Assembly: GCF_020176695.1 (NCBI RefSeq)
Contig: NZ_JAIWIA010000007.1
Location: 62,001 to 126,000 of the forward strand
Source: Massilia sp. MS-15
GTDB taxonomy: Bacteria > Pseudomonadota > Gammaproteobacteria > Burkholderiales > Burkholderiaceae_D
Length of the DNA stretch: 64,000 bases
Reading direction: 5' to 3'
A program made the position numbers and the translations under genes. Positions within the stretch are counted from its first letter, which is position 1; each line of letters begins with the position of its first letter. Under the pieces are notes generated by a model that made no database searches, was not told where the DNA came from, and saw nothing but the letters and a program-made list of their open reading frames with translations. This document shows, in pieces, positions 32,901-40,985 of the stretch.

Positions 32901-33915
32901 CCAGGCCTTGCCCTGCGCCTGGCGCGCCGGGCTGGCGCCGGGCTCGCTGCTGGCGGTGCCGGTGATGGTGGGCGAGCGGGTGCTGGGTGCGCTCTGCGTG
33001 CTGAGCCCGGCCGCCGCGGCCTACGGCCAGGTCCACCTCGACATGCTGGAAACCCTGGCCGCGTACGCCGCGGTAGCGCTCGACAATGCCAGCGCCTACC
33101 GCCAGCTGAAGGATACCCAGGCCCAGCTGGCGGCCCAGGAGCGGCTGGCCTCGCTCGGCTCGCTGGTGGCGGGCGTGGCCCACGAGCTGAACACCCCGAT
33201 CGGCAACAGCCTGCTGATGGCCAGTACCCTGCAGGAGCGCACGGGCGACATTGCGGCGCGCTTCGACAGCGCCAGCCTGCGCCGTTCCGACCTGGCCGAC
33301 TACGTGGCGGCCTCGCGCGAGGCATCGGCCCTGATCATGCGCAGCCTGCACAATGCGGCCGAACTGGTGAGCAGCTTCCGCCAGGTGTCGGTCGACCAGG
33401 CCAGCGCCCAGCGCCGCCGTTTCGACCTGGCCCAGGCCTGCCAGGAGATCGTCGCCACCATGATGAACACGGTGCGCCTGGCCGGGCACCGGCTCGAACT
33501 GGCGCTGCCAGCGGGAATCGTGATGGACAGCTTCCCCGGCCCGCTCGGCCAGGTGCTGATCAACCTGATCAACAACGCGCTGGCGCATGCCTTCGCAGGA
33601 CCGGGCGGCGGCATGCTGCTGTCGGCCACGCAGCTCGATGGCGCGGCGGTGCGCATCGTGTTCCGCGACGACGGACGCGGCATCGCGCCGGAGCACCTGG
33701 CGCGCATCTTCGACCCCTTCTTCACCACCCGCATGGGGCAGGGCGGCAGCGGCCTGGGGCTGAACATCAGCTGGAACATCGTCACTACCCTGCTGGGCGG
33801 CACGCTGCGGGTGGAGAGCACGCCCGGCCAGGGCGCCGCCTTCATCCTCGAGCTGCCGCTGGTGGCGCTCGCGCCGGAGACGCCGCCTGCGCCGCCAGAG
33901 CCTGCCCGGCGCTGA
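29998..33915 (+). CDS. Propeller-type sensor histidine kinase (Reg_prop, Y_Y_Y, GAF, HisKA, HATPase)
   Basis: 1305 residues from the ATG at 29998 (GGAG seven bases upstream). A signal peptide (about 1-32) is followed by a periplasmic two-blade propeller region with about a dozen repeats of the type LWIGTxxGLxRxD (about 45-660), a Y_Y_Y domain (about 700-768), one TM helix (about 783-803), a coiled coil (about 808-855), a GAF-like domain (about 858-1030), HisKA with His near 1062 (GVAHELNTPIGNSLL) and HATPase to about 1294. Periplasmic binding of a ligand, classically a glycan fragment, should control the kinase. Unlike full hybrid regulators of this class it ends after the kinase: no receiver and no AraC helix-turn-helix. 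Confidence 0.9.
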   Translation: MFSRTPRRQALRTLLGALILIWICSASALASPRSLRFERLSIEQGLSQQSVLTILQDRRGFMWFGTQAGLNRYDGYRVTVFRNDPARPGSIPDNYVLASHEDAQGRLWFGTKGGLTRYDQASGKFIRHVPAARTANPAVLAIKPAAGGGLWLATGDGLLHLDPDSGRMRSYRHDPADPGTLRDNRVNALALDRRGNLWIGTAAGLDRLAPGASRFEHIDVDGVDLQRNTVLALSMGPRDTLWVGTAAGLEAWRLADGAPFAQPQRRHIGGEEGLGELRINALYHDGGGTLWVGTDMGGLKWLDPASGSFLSYRNDRADPHTLSDNQVTSMLVDRTGTLWVGTMFGGLSRTDLASGGFARYGGNEGLGRARVRAIAEEPGGALWIGTTGDGLMRMARPGGPIERIGRRDAPGEVVSALAWQHGRTWIGTPTGLVWRDGAGNYGHVALGASPGANYVQALHAGRSGTLWIVTRGGLAALGPGQDQVRSWRHDPANPASLGENYGFAALEDHQGIVWIGTETGLERFDPASGRFSRYRHDPSRPDSLRHSRVYYLMESARGELWVGTAGGLHRMQYGKDGASFRFYPFTASREALPIGAVLEDGGGQIWASTTNGITRLDPATGLAKNYTAKDGLVDGSYFVGAGLRASDGQFYFGGVNGLSAFRPDGVRDNPYAPEVVITDFLVMNRSRATSDIDGQASLTLSHRDSVFALEFAALHYADPDGNRYAYQLDGFDRDWVDTDARRRFASYTNLDPGDYTFRVRASNKDGVWSEHPATLKISITPPFWKTLWFRALAVLAVLALATAGYRLRVRALVAQKLLLEREVGARTEELRRQNASVERRKREVEEQKEVVEQAHRNIALLSDIGRALTAKLDQEAILRALYEQVRALMDAGLFTVVLRQPERATLDYAFVVVDGVRCPGLEVPDDPRRYLAAWVIAQAREVHAGQGYSVREALHACLPELAADEALAQALPCAWRAGLAPGSLLAVPVMVGERVLGALCVLSPAAAAYGQVHLDMLETLAAYAAVALDNASAYRQLKDTQAQLAAQERLASLGSLVAGVAHELNTPIGNSLLMASTLQERTGDIAARFDSASLRRSDLADYVAASREASALIMRSLHNAAELVSSFRQVSVDQASAQRRRFDLAQACQEIVATMMNTVRLAGHRLELALPAGIVMDSFPGPLGQVLINLINNALAHAFAGPGGGMLLSATQLDGAAVRIVFRDDGRGIAPEHLARIFDPFFTTRMGQGGSGLGLNISWNIVTTLLGGTLRVESTPGQGAAFILELPLVALAPETPPAPPEPARR

Positions 33916-33917
33916 GT

Positions 33918-34865
33918 TCAGGCCACCAGGTTGCGCGGCTGGCCGGCGGCCCAGGCCTCGATGTTATCGACCAGCATGTCGGCCAGGGTCTGCATGGCGC
34001 CCGCGCTGGCCCAGGCCACGTGCGGGGTCAGGAGGAAGTTCGGCAGGCGCAGGCGCAGCAGCGGATTGGCCGGATCGGGCGGTTCCTGCGCGAGCACGTC
34101 GAAGCCGGCGCCGCCGATGCGTCCGGCCAGCAGGGCCTCGGCCAGCGCCGTCTCGTCCACCAGGCCGCCGCGTGCGGTATTGATCAGGAGCGCGTGCGGC
34201 TGCATGCGGGCCAGTTCGGCTGCCCCGATCAGGTGGCGGGTCTCGGCGCTGAGCGGCAAGTGCAGGCTGACGACGTCGCTGGCGGCCAGCAGTTCGCCAA
34301 GGGGCAGCTGGACCACGTCGCCGTCGGCGACCGGCGAGCGCGAACTGGCCAGGATCCGCATCCCGAAGGCGCGCCCCAGCTGGGCCACGCGGCGCCCGAG
34401 CGCGCCGTAGCCGACGATGCCGAGGCGGCTGCCGGCCAGGTCGCCGATCGGGTGGTCGAGCAGGCAGAAACGGTTCGAGCGCTCCCAGCGCCCGGCCTCG
34501 ACGTCGGCCGCGTAGGCACGCAGGTTGCGGCGCAGGGCCAGCAGCAGGGCGAAGCAGTGTTCCGGCACCGATACCACGGAGTAGTCGCGGATGTTCGCGA
34601 CCGTGATACCCGCCGCGCGGCAGGCCGCGAGGTCGATGTGGTCGGTGCCGGTGGCGGCCACCGCCACCAGTTTCAGGTCGGGAAGGCGCGCGAGGTCCCC
34701 GGCGCGCAGCGGCACCTTGTTGGTGACCGCCACCGTGGCCCCCTGCAGGCGCGCCACCACCTGGTCCGCGGCGGTGTTGGGATGGTCGCGCCATGCGTGG
34801 ACGAAGGCGGGCGGGCGTAGCCGGGCCTGCAGGCTGTCGCGGTCGAGGAAGACGATACGGTGCAT
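33918..34865 (-). CDS. D-2-hydroxyacid dehydrogenase (glycerate/hydroxypyruvate type)
   Basis: 315 residues. The NAD fold motif is LGIVGYGALGRRVAQLG (about 145-165); catalytic Arg is in LINTARGGLVD, Glu in VLAQEPP and His in LLTPHVAWAS, the R-E-H triad of this family. The substrate-domain sequence VAVAATGTDHIDLAAC fits the hydroxypyruvate reductase/glycerate dehydrogenase (HprA) subgroup, which interconverts D-glycerate and hydroxypyruvate, though other 2-ketoacids are possible. It is convergent with the propeller kinase (stop codons two bases apart) and divergent from ligD. A TACAAT -10-like element (plus 34893-34898) lies about 30 bp upstream. Confidence 0.82.
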   Translation of the reverse strand: MHRIVFLDRDSLQARLRPPAFVHAWRDHPNTAADQVVARLQGATVAVTNKVPLRAGDLARLPDLKLVAVAATGTDHIDLAACRAAGITVANIRDYSVVSVPEHCFALLLALRRNLRAYAADVEAGRWERSNRFCLLDHPIGDLAGSRLGIVGYGALGRRVAQLGRAFGMRILASSRSPVADGDVVQLPLGELLAASDVVSLHLPLSAETRHLIGAAELARMQPHALLINTARGGLVDETALAEALLAGRIGGAGFDVLAQEPPDPANPLLRLRLPNFLLTPHVAWASAGAMQTLADMLVDNIEAWAAGQPRNLVA

Positions 34866-35000
34866 GGCGGCCTCGCGGCGGGGGAAAACCGCATTGTAGC
34901 GGCGGCGCGGCCGCCGGCGCGGGCTGGGTTAGCTGGCGTACAGTCGCGCCCCGCTGGCCCGGCCTACACTGGCGGCACGCCGATCGCCGGGAGGTGCCAC

Positions 35001-37652
35001 ATGCCAGACGCGCTCAAACTGTACAAGGCCAAGCGCAATTTCGACATCACGTCCGAGCCCGCCGAAGGCGGCACGGCCAGTCCCGATGCGCTCAGCTTCG
35101 TCATCCAGAAACACTGGGCGAGCCGCCTGCACTACGATTTCCGCCTCGAGCTGGACGGCACCATGAAGAGCTGGGCCGTGCCCAAGGGGCCCAGCTACGA
35201 TACCCACGACAAGCGCATGGCCGTGCATGTCGAGGACCACCCGATCTCGTATTCCGACTTCGAAGGCACGATTCCGCCGAACCAGTACGGCGCTGGCAAG
35301 GTGATCATCTGGGACAAGGGCACCTGGGAGCCGGTGGGCGACCCGCAGGAGGGCTACCGCAAGGGCAGCCTGAAGTTCGCCATCCACGGCCACAAGATGC
35401 GCGGGAGATGGGCGCTGGTGCGGATGAAGGCGCGCGCCGGCGAGCGCCAGGAAGCCTGGCTCCTGATCAAGGAGAACGACGAATACGCGCGCCCGGCCGA
35501 GGAATTCTCGGTGGTGGACGAGATGCCCGACAGCGTCAAGGAGCTGCCGATGCCCAGGCGCGCCCGGGCCAGGGTGGCGGCGCTGAAGGCCCAGGCGAGC
35601 GCCGAAGAAGGGAGCAAGCCGGCCCGCAAGCGCGCGGCCGCCAGGCCGTCCGCGGCATCCGCGGCGAAGTCTGGCGCGAAACCCGCCGCGAAGTCCAGCG
35701 CAAAATCCGGCGCAAAGCGCGCGCCCGCGCTGCCGGACGGCGTGAAACCGGCCGCGCTGCCGGAACACTTCACGCCGGAACTGGCAACGCTGGTCGACGC
35801 CCCGCCGCACGATCCGGAAAACTGGCTGTTCGAGGTCAAGTTCGACGGCTACCGCATGCTGGCCCGGGTCGAGGGCGGAACAGTGCGGCTCATCACGCGC
35901 AACGCCAACGACTGGACCGACAGGCTCCAGCCGCTGCACGAGGAACTGGTGCGCATGGGGCTGCCGGACGGCTGGTACGACGGCGAGATCGTGGTCCATG
36001 ACGCGCAGGGCAAGCCGAACTTCGGCCTGCTGCAGCTGGCCTTCGATGGCGTGCGCACGGCCGACATCGTGTACTTCCTGTTCGACGCTCCCTACTGCAA
36101 CGGCTACGACCTGCGCGACGTGCCGCTGGTCGAACGGCGCGCCGCGCTCGAACAGGTCCTGAAGAAGGCGAAGTCGGACAAGGTGCGCTTCTCGGCCGAA
36201 TTCGGCACCGACCCGGACCAGCTGGTGGTGGCCGCCTGCAAGATCGGCCTGGAAGGCGTGATCGGCAAGCGGCGCGATTCGCGCTACGTGGAGCGGCGCT
36301 CGCCCGAGTGGATCAAGCTCAAGTGCGGCCTGCGCCAGGAATTCGTGATCGGTGGCTTCACCGACCCGAAGGGTTCGCGCAAGGGCGTCGGTTCGCTGCT
36401 GCTCGGCACCTACGACCGCGAGGGCGTGCTGCGCTACGCGGGCAATGTGGGCTCGGGTTTCAACCACGCGTCCCTGATGGACCTGAAGGAACGCCTGGAA
36501 GCGCTGCGCAGCGACGACAGCCCCTTTCCGCCGCGCGCCGTACCCGGGCGCCAGCACCACTGGGTCAAACCGGTGCTGGTGGCCGAAGTGAGCTTCTCGG
36601 AATGGACCAGTACCGGCGCGGTGCGCCATCCGGTGTTCCAGGGCCTGCGCAGCGACAAGCCGGCCAGGGGCATCACGCGCGAGGAGCCGCGCCCGGTCGA
36701 GGAGGTCGAGAAGCCGGCCCTGGCCGACGCGCCGGTCTCGCCGCCACCTCCCGGCCTGCACGGCAAGCTGCCCGACAAGCTGCGCGTGACCAATCCCGAA
36801 CGCGTGGTCGATCCTTCCACCGGGATCACGAAACTGGACGTGATCCGCTACTACGCGCTGGTGGGCGAGCTGATGATGGAACACCTGAAGCGCCGGCCGC
36901 TGACCCTGGTGCGGGCCCCGGCCGGGATCGGCGCCGAGCTGGTGTTCCAGAAGCATGCGGACGTGAAAAAACTGCCCGGCGTGAAGCAGATGGATCCGGC
37001 GCTCGACCCGGACAATCCACCGATGCTGGAGGTCGCCAGCGTCGAGGGCCTGCTGTCGCTGGCGCAGTGGAACGCGATCGAGCTGCACACCCAGAACGCG
37101 CTGGCGAAAAGCTACGAGACGCCGGACCGCATGGTGTTCGACCTCGATCCGGGCGAGGGCGTGGAATGGCGCGCCATGCAGGAGGCGGCGCAGATCATGC
37201 ATGCCTTCCTCGACGAACTGGGGCTGCCGGCCTTCCTGAAGACGAGCGGCGGCAAGGGCCTGCACGTGGTGGTGCCGATCAGGCCGGAGTACGGCTGGGA
37301 CACCGTGAAAGCCTTCTCGCAGGCCATCGTGCGCCACCTGGCGGCCACGCTGCCCGAGCGCTTCGCCTTCAAGAGCGGACCCAGGAACCGGGTCGGCAAG
37401 ATCTTCATCGACTACCTGCGCAACGGACGCGGCGCCACTACCATCTGCGCCTGGGCGGCACGCGCGCGGCCCGGCATGGGTATCTCGGTGCCGCTCGAAT
37501 GGGATGAACTCACGCGGCTCAAGTCCAGCACGCAGTGGACCGTGGCCAACGTGCACACGCGGCTGGACAAGGGCAACGCCCCCTGGGCCGGCTATGCAAA
37601 AGCCGCCAAGGGGATCACCCGTGCAATGAAGGTCCTCGGCTTCGAGGAGTAG
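35001..37652 (+). CDS. ligD: Multidomain DNA ligase D for non-homologous end joining
   Basis: 883 residues from the ATG at 35001, preceded by GGGAGG. Domain order is phosphoesterase (about 10-190, HWASRLHYDFRLELDG), a Lys/Ala-rich linker (about 205-245), ATP-dependent ligase with the adenylated Lys at 280 in VKFDGYR (about 250-540), and primase-polymerase (about 590-880, MVFDLDPGEGVEW, KTSGGKGLHVVVP). This is the Pseudomonas-type order. With Ku it processes, fills and seals double-strand breaks. ku lies 3.3 kb away on the opposite strand, with catalase and two other genes between. An upstream frame extension to 34860 lacks a ribosome site. Confidence 0.95.
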   Translation: MPDALKLYKAKRNFDITSEPAEGGTASPDALSFVIQKHWASRLHYDFRLELDGTMKSWAVPKGPSYDTHDKRMAVHVEDHPISYSDFEGTIPPNQYGAGKVIIWDKGTWEPVGDPQEGYRKGSLKFAIHGHKMRGRWALVRMKARAGERQEAWLLIKENDEYARPAEEFSVVDEMPDSVKELPMPRRARARVAALKAQASAEEGSKPARKRAAARPSAASAAKSGAKPAAKSSAKSGAKRAPALPDGVKPAALPEHFTPELATLVDAPPHDPENWLFEVKFDGYRMLARVEGGTVRLITRNANDWTDRLQPLHEELVRMGLPDGWYDGEIVVHDAQGKPNFGLLQLAFDGVRTADIVYFLFDAPYCNGYDLRDVPLVERRAALEQVLKKAKSDKVRFSAEFGTDPDQLVVAACKIGLEGVIGKRRDSRYVERRSPEWIKLKCGLRQEFVIGGFTDPKGSRKGVGSLLLGTYDREGVLRYAGNVGSGFNHASLMDLKERLEALRSDDSPFPPRAVPGRQHHWVKPVLVAEVSFSEWTSTGAVRHPVFQGLRSDKPARGITREEPRPVEEVEKPALADAPVSPPPPGLHGKLPDKLRVTNPERVVDPSTGITKLDVIRYYALVGELMMEHLKRRPLTLVRAPAGIGAELVFQKHADVKKLPGVKQMDPALDPDNPPMLEVASVEGLLSLAQWNAIELHTQNALAKSYETPDRMVFDLDPGEGVEWRAMQEAAQIMHAFLDELGLPAFLKTSGGKGLHVVVPIRPEYGWDTVKAFSQAIVRHLAATLPERFAFKSGPRNRVGKIFIDYLRNGRGATTICAWAARARPGMGISVPLEWDELTRLKSSTQWTVANVHTRLDKGNAPWAGYAKAAKGITRAMKVLGFEE

Positions 37653-37681
37653 CGGCGCCCGGCGCCGCCCGGCGCTGCCGG

Positions 37682-39145
37682 TCAGCCGGCGTGGCGCCCG
37701 CGCGCCACCAGCGCCATGCGCACGCCGTGTCCGTAGCCCGGATCGGCGCGGTCGAACTGGCGCAGCTGGCGCAGCAGGATGTCCTCGTCCACGCCGGCCA
37801 GGGCGGCCGCCAGGTTGTCGCACAGGATCTCGCGTTCGCCCGTCACCATCAGGCGGAACAGGTTGCCGGCCTGGGTAGTGTCGTCGTCCGTGCCGCGCGG
37901 GTCGTGGCGGCCTGCTTCCCCGTCGAGCGCCAGCCCCGGCTCGCCGTGGCCCATGCCGAAGGCGCCGCTGCGCCCGGCATCGACGGTGGCGTAGTTGCGC
38001 GCGGCCCCGCCGTTCGTGAACGCCATCGCGCCGTCGCGCTGTCCGTTATGGAAGGGGCAGCGCGGGGCGTTCACCGGCAGCTGCTGGTGATTGGCGCCGA
38101 CCCGGTACAGCTGGGCGTCGTGGTAGGCGAACAGGCGGCCCTGCAGCATCTTGTCGGGCGAATAGCCCAGGCCCGGCACCACGTTGGCTGGCGAAAACGC
38201 GGCCTGCTCGACCTCCGCATGGTAGTTGTCGGGGTTGCGGTTCAGTTCCAGCACGCCCACCGGCAGCAGCGGGAAGTCGCCATGCGGCCAGACCTTGGTC
38301 AGGTCGAAGGGATTCCAGCCGGTGCGCGCTTCCCATTCGGCGAGCTGGGCGCTGGTCGCCACCTGCAGCTTGACGTCCCATTGGGGGAAAGCGCCGCGCC
38401 CGATCGCCTCGAACAGGTCGCGGCCGGCGTGGTCCGGATCGCTGCCGGCCAGGCGCACGGCCTCGGCCGCGCTCAGGTTGCGGATGCCCTGGCGGGTCTT
38501 GAAATGCCACTTCACGTAGACGCGCTCGCCGGCCTCGTTGACCAGGCTGTAGGTATGGCTGCCGAAGCCGTCCATGTGGCGGTAGCCGTCCGGCGTGCCG
38601 CGGCTGGAGAACAGGATGGTCACCTGGTGCAGGCTTTCCGGCGCGTGGCTCCAGAAGTCGAACATCATGTTGGCCGACTTCAGGTTGGTCTGCGGGTCGC
38701 GCTTCTGGGTGTGGATGAAGTCGGGAAACTTGATCGGATCCTTGATGAAGAACACCGGCGTATTGTTGCCCACCAGGTCCCAGTTGCCTTCCTCCGTATA
38801 GAAGCGCAGGGCAAAGCCGCGCGGGTCGCGCTCGGTATCGGCGCTGCCCTTTTCGCCACCGACGGTCGAGAAGCGCAGGAATACCGGGGTCTGTTTGCCG
38901 GTCCCGGAAAACAGCTTGGCCCTGGTAAACGCCCGCAGGTCGTGGGTCACCGTGAACGTGCCGTAGGCGCCCGAACCCTTGGCATGCACCACGCGCTCGG
39001 GAATGCGCTCGCGGTTGAAGTGCTGCAGTTTTTCGATCAGGTGGAAGTCCTGCAGCAGCAGCGGGCCGCGCGGCCCGGCACTGAGCGAATTCTGGTCGTC
39101 GGCAACCGGGATGCCGGACGCGGTAGTGTGGCGGGTTTGGGCCAT
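37682..39145 (-). CDS. katA: Monofunctional haem catalase (small-subunit clade)
   Basis: 487 residues. The distal His is residue 54 in RVVHAKGSGAYG, the conserved Asn lies in WDLVGNNTPVFF, and the proximal haem Tyr is in LFAYHDAQLYRVG (about 335). The length places it among small-subunit catalases, which dismute hydrogen peroxide in the cytoplasm. The start at 39143-39145 has AAGGAG seven bases upstream, but that site is complementary to sequence further 5' and could be hidden in a hairpin (39149-39180). An AT-rich palindrome lies upstream. It sits between ligD and ku, suggesting a joint role in surviving oxidative or desiccation damage. Confidence 0.95.
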   Translation of the reverse strand: MAQTRHTTASGIPVADDQNSLSAGPRGPLLLQDFHLIEKLQHFNRERIPERVVHAKGSGAYGTFTVTHDLRAFTRAKLFSGTGKQTPVFLRFSTVGGEKGSADTERDPRGFALRFYTEEGNWDLVGNNTPVFFIKDPIKFPDFIHTQKRDPQTNLKSANMMFDFWSHAPESLHQVTILFSSRGTPDGYRHMDGFGSHTYSLVNEAGERVYVKWHFKTRQGIRNLSAAEAVRLAGSDPDHAGRDLFEAIGRGAFPQWDVKLQVATSAQLAEWEARTGWNPFDLTKVWPHGDFPLLPVGVLELNRNPDNYHAEVEQAAFSPANVVPGLGYSPDKMLQGRLFAYHDAQLYRVGANHQQLPVNAPRCPFHNGQRDGAMAFTNGGAARNYATVDAGRSGAFGMGHGEPGLALDGEAGRHDPRGTDDDTTQAGNLFRLMVTGEREILCDNLAAALAGVDEDILLRQLRQFDRADPGYGHGVRMALVARGRHAG

Positions 39146-39148
39146 TCT

Positions 39149-39180
39149 GAATCTCCTTGGAAATATTGATAGGGAGATTC
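39149..39180 (-). promoter_or_regulatory. Leader hairpin that would sequester the katA ribosome binding site
   Basis: In the minus-strand mRNA, GAAUCUCC pairs perfectly over eight bases with GGAGAUUC around a 16-base AU-rich loop; the second arm contains the Shine-Dalgarno and ends three bases before the AUG. Opening of this short stem would be needed for translation, as in RNA thermometers or protein/sRNA-controlled leaders. Confidence 0.5.
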
Positions 39181-39204
39181 TATGGTTGCACCGGAAATTA
39201 ATAA

Positions 39205-39220
39205 ATATAATTAATTATAT
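39205..39220. promoter_or_regulatory. Perfect 16-bp palindrome upstream of katA
   Basis: ATATAATTAATTATAT is its own reverse complement and lies about 60 bp upstream of the katA start, in a short AT-rich island within GC-rich DNA. It is suitable as a promoter -10 region or an operator. Tetranucleotides CTAT and ATAT spaced by seven bases nearby recall an OxyR layout but the match is incomplete. Confidence 0.4.
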
Positions 39221-39235
39221 CGGCTTGATAGTTTT

Positions 39236-40720
39236 TCATAATCCAGCTTTGGTGGGCGGCGCCAGGTCGTCCTCGCGCTTGTCCGAGCGCACCTGCGCCA
39301 GGCGGTCGACCGCGATCAGGCCCTCGGCCGCGGCGTGCGCCGCGGCGAACACGCTGTCGGGCGAGAGCACCAGTTGCACCCCGGTGGCGCTGACTTCGGC
39401 GATGAGGCCGTCGAGGGCGTCGATGCGGGCCGGATCCGGATTCACGTTGCGGATGTAGATCATGCGCACCGCCTGCGGGTGGCGGCGCACGATCTCGGTA
39501 TAGATTTCCGGATCCTGCTCGCCGCTGTCGCCGATCAGCACGAACTGCAGCTCCGGATAGAAGCCGAGGATGCGCTCGATCTGTTCCAGCTTGTGGCTGC
39601 CATGTTCCCCGATCTTGAGCACCTGGCGCACGCTCAGTTCGCGCAGCAACAGGGGGCCGAGCGGAATGTCCTGCAGCTTCAGGAACTCCACCAGCGGCCC
39701 GTACAGGTGCCACGGACTGCTCGACACATAGAACAGCGGATTGTCCTCGTTGCCGCCGGCACCGTCGCGCAGCGCGCGGTAGAAGCCTGCCACGCCCTTG
39801 AAGGGCTTGCGCGTGTGGTGGTTGCTGCGCGCCAGCATCAGCGCCATGTTCAGCTTGTTGGTGACATTGGTCCACAGGACGGTGTCGTCGATGTCGCTGA
39901 TGATGCCGAAGCGCGCCCCCGGCGCCACCACCTTGAATCCGGCGCGTGCGCGCAGCCTGCCGCCGTCCGGCCCGGCACTGTCGGGGAATTCGAGCTCGAC
40001 CTCGTGCCAGCCATGCGCCAGCGGCGCGGGCGGTACGAAGTCGAAGGCAAAGTAACCGCCGCCGTCGGTCTCGGTGGCGTGGGTGGCGCCGCCGAAATGG
40101 GCCAGCACGCGCGCGCCGGCCACTTCGTCCGATTCCAGGCGCCGGTACAGGGCGACCAGGTTCTGCCAGCCGCTGTCGGCGCTGTCCTGTTCACGGAAGT
40201 CCGCTTCGTCCAGCAGGCGGCCCTTGACCCAGACCCGCCCGATGTTGCCGAAGCCGAGGTAGGGCAAGACCATCAGGCGCCGCCCGCGCCCGGGAGTGCG
40301 CAGCCGCGCCAGGGCGGCGCCGGCCAGCGCCCCGGCCCCGTGCGCCAGGCGGCGCCGCAACGGGGTGGCCGGGACGACGCCCGTATCGAGGGGACGCAGC
40401 TGGTCGGTGGCCGCCGGTACGCTGCGCGGCGCACTGCGCTCGACCCAGATGCCGCCGGCCTCGTTGCGGGTCAGGAGCAGGGCCTGCTGCACGTCCTGCG
40501 CCTTGCTTGGGTCGACCGTGGTCGCCATCACGTGTACGGCGGTGCCGCGCTCGCGCAGGCGCGCGATCTCGGTTTCGGTCAGCAGGCCGGGGTTGAGGAA
40601 GAGGCTGGCCTTGCCCAGGTCGACGCGGGCGGCGATGTCGTCGAAGCCGGCGCGGCTCAGTACGAGGAAGGGCAGGGAGGTAGCTGGCATGGCGCAGGTC
40701 GTGGGTGGTGGTGATGGCAA
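39236..40720 (-). CDS. App1-family phosphatase (DUF2183)
   Basis: 494 residues from the ATG at 40718-40720 (GGGAG about 11 bases upstream); a start 30 bases later is possible. The C-terminal half (about 265-430) has the HAD-like catalytic motif DIDDTVLWTN, SSSPWHLYGPLVEFL, and VLIGDSGEQDPEIY, typical of App1/DUF2183 proteins. The yeast member dephosphorylates phosphatidate; bacterial members are unproven. The middle third (about 145-255) contains beta-sandwich-like sequence that precedes this domain in many bacterial homologues. The N-terminal 135 residues are less conserved. No signal peptide is seen. Confidence 0.75.
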   Translation of the reverse strand: MPSPPPTTCAMPATSLPFLVLSRAGFDDIAARVDLGKASLFLNPGLLTETEIARLRERGTAVHVMATTVDPSKAQDVQQALLLTRNEAGGIWVERSAPRSVPAATDQLRPLDTGVVPATPLRRRLAHGAGALAGAALARLRTPGRGRRLMVLPYLGFGNIGRVWVKGRLLDEADFREQDSADSGWQNLVALYRRLESDEVAGARVLAHFGGATHATETDGGGYFAFDFVPPAPLAHGWHEVELEFPDSAGPDGGRLRARAGFKVVAPGARFGIISDIDDTVLWTNVTNKLNMALMLARSNHHTRKPFKGVAGFYRALRDGAGGNEDNPLFYVSSSPWHLYGPLVEFLKLQDIPLGPLLLRELSVRQVLKIGEHGSHKLEQIERILGFYPELQFVLIGDSGEQDPEIYTEIVRRHPQAVRMIYIRNVNPDPARIDALDGLIAEVSATGVQLVLSPDSVFAAAHAAAEGLIAVDRLAQVRSDKREDDLAPPTKAGL

Positions 40721-40745
40721 GTATCGCTCCCGGCGGCGATCCGCG

Positions 40746-40982
40746 CTAGCCGGATTCGTTCTTGAAGATGCCGCGCACGTTGGTCGCCATCAGCGCGGCC
40801 TGCAGCGCGATCAGGGCCCAGGCTTCGTCGTGGATGCCCCAGATGATCCACAGGACGTTACTGAGGATGAACATGCAGAAGCCGAACACGCGCCGCTCGG
40901 CGCGCTTGGAGCCGATCAGGTAGGCGGCGAACAGGGTGACCAGCATCGCCGGCCACTGGAGAAAGTCGATGAATTCATCCAT
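40746..40982 (-). CDS. Small integral membrane protein, 78 aa
   Basis: Three hydrophobic helices are visible: WPAMLVTLFAAYLIGS, RVFGFCMFILSNVLWIIWGI and WALIALQAALMATNV, with positive residues (KRAERR) in the first loop. This resembles short YgjV- or SemiSWEET-like membrane proteins, but the family is not certain. It starts three bases after the ku stop, so it is almost certainly co-transcribed with ku, and ends 25 bases before the App1-type gene. No catalytic motif is seen. Confidence 0.7.
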   Translation of the reverse strand: MDEFIDFLQWPAMLVTLFAAYLIGSKRAERRVFGFCMFILSNVLWIIWGIHDEAWALIALQAALMATNVRGIFKNESG

Positions 40983-40985
40983 CCG

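Noticed and set aside
34929..37823. 964-codon minus-strand frame opposite ligD
   Set aside because: Same shadow effect; the plus strand has all LigD motifs, and the minus translation has none.
39150..39245. OxyR binding site upstream of katA
   Set aside because: Only two of the four tetranucleotides of the OxyR pattern match at the right spacing, too weak to list as a site.
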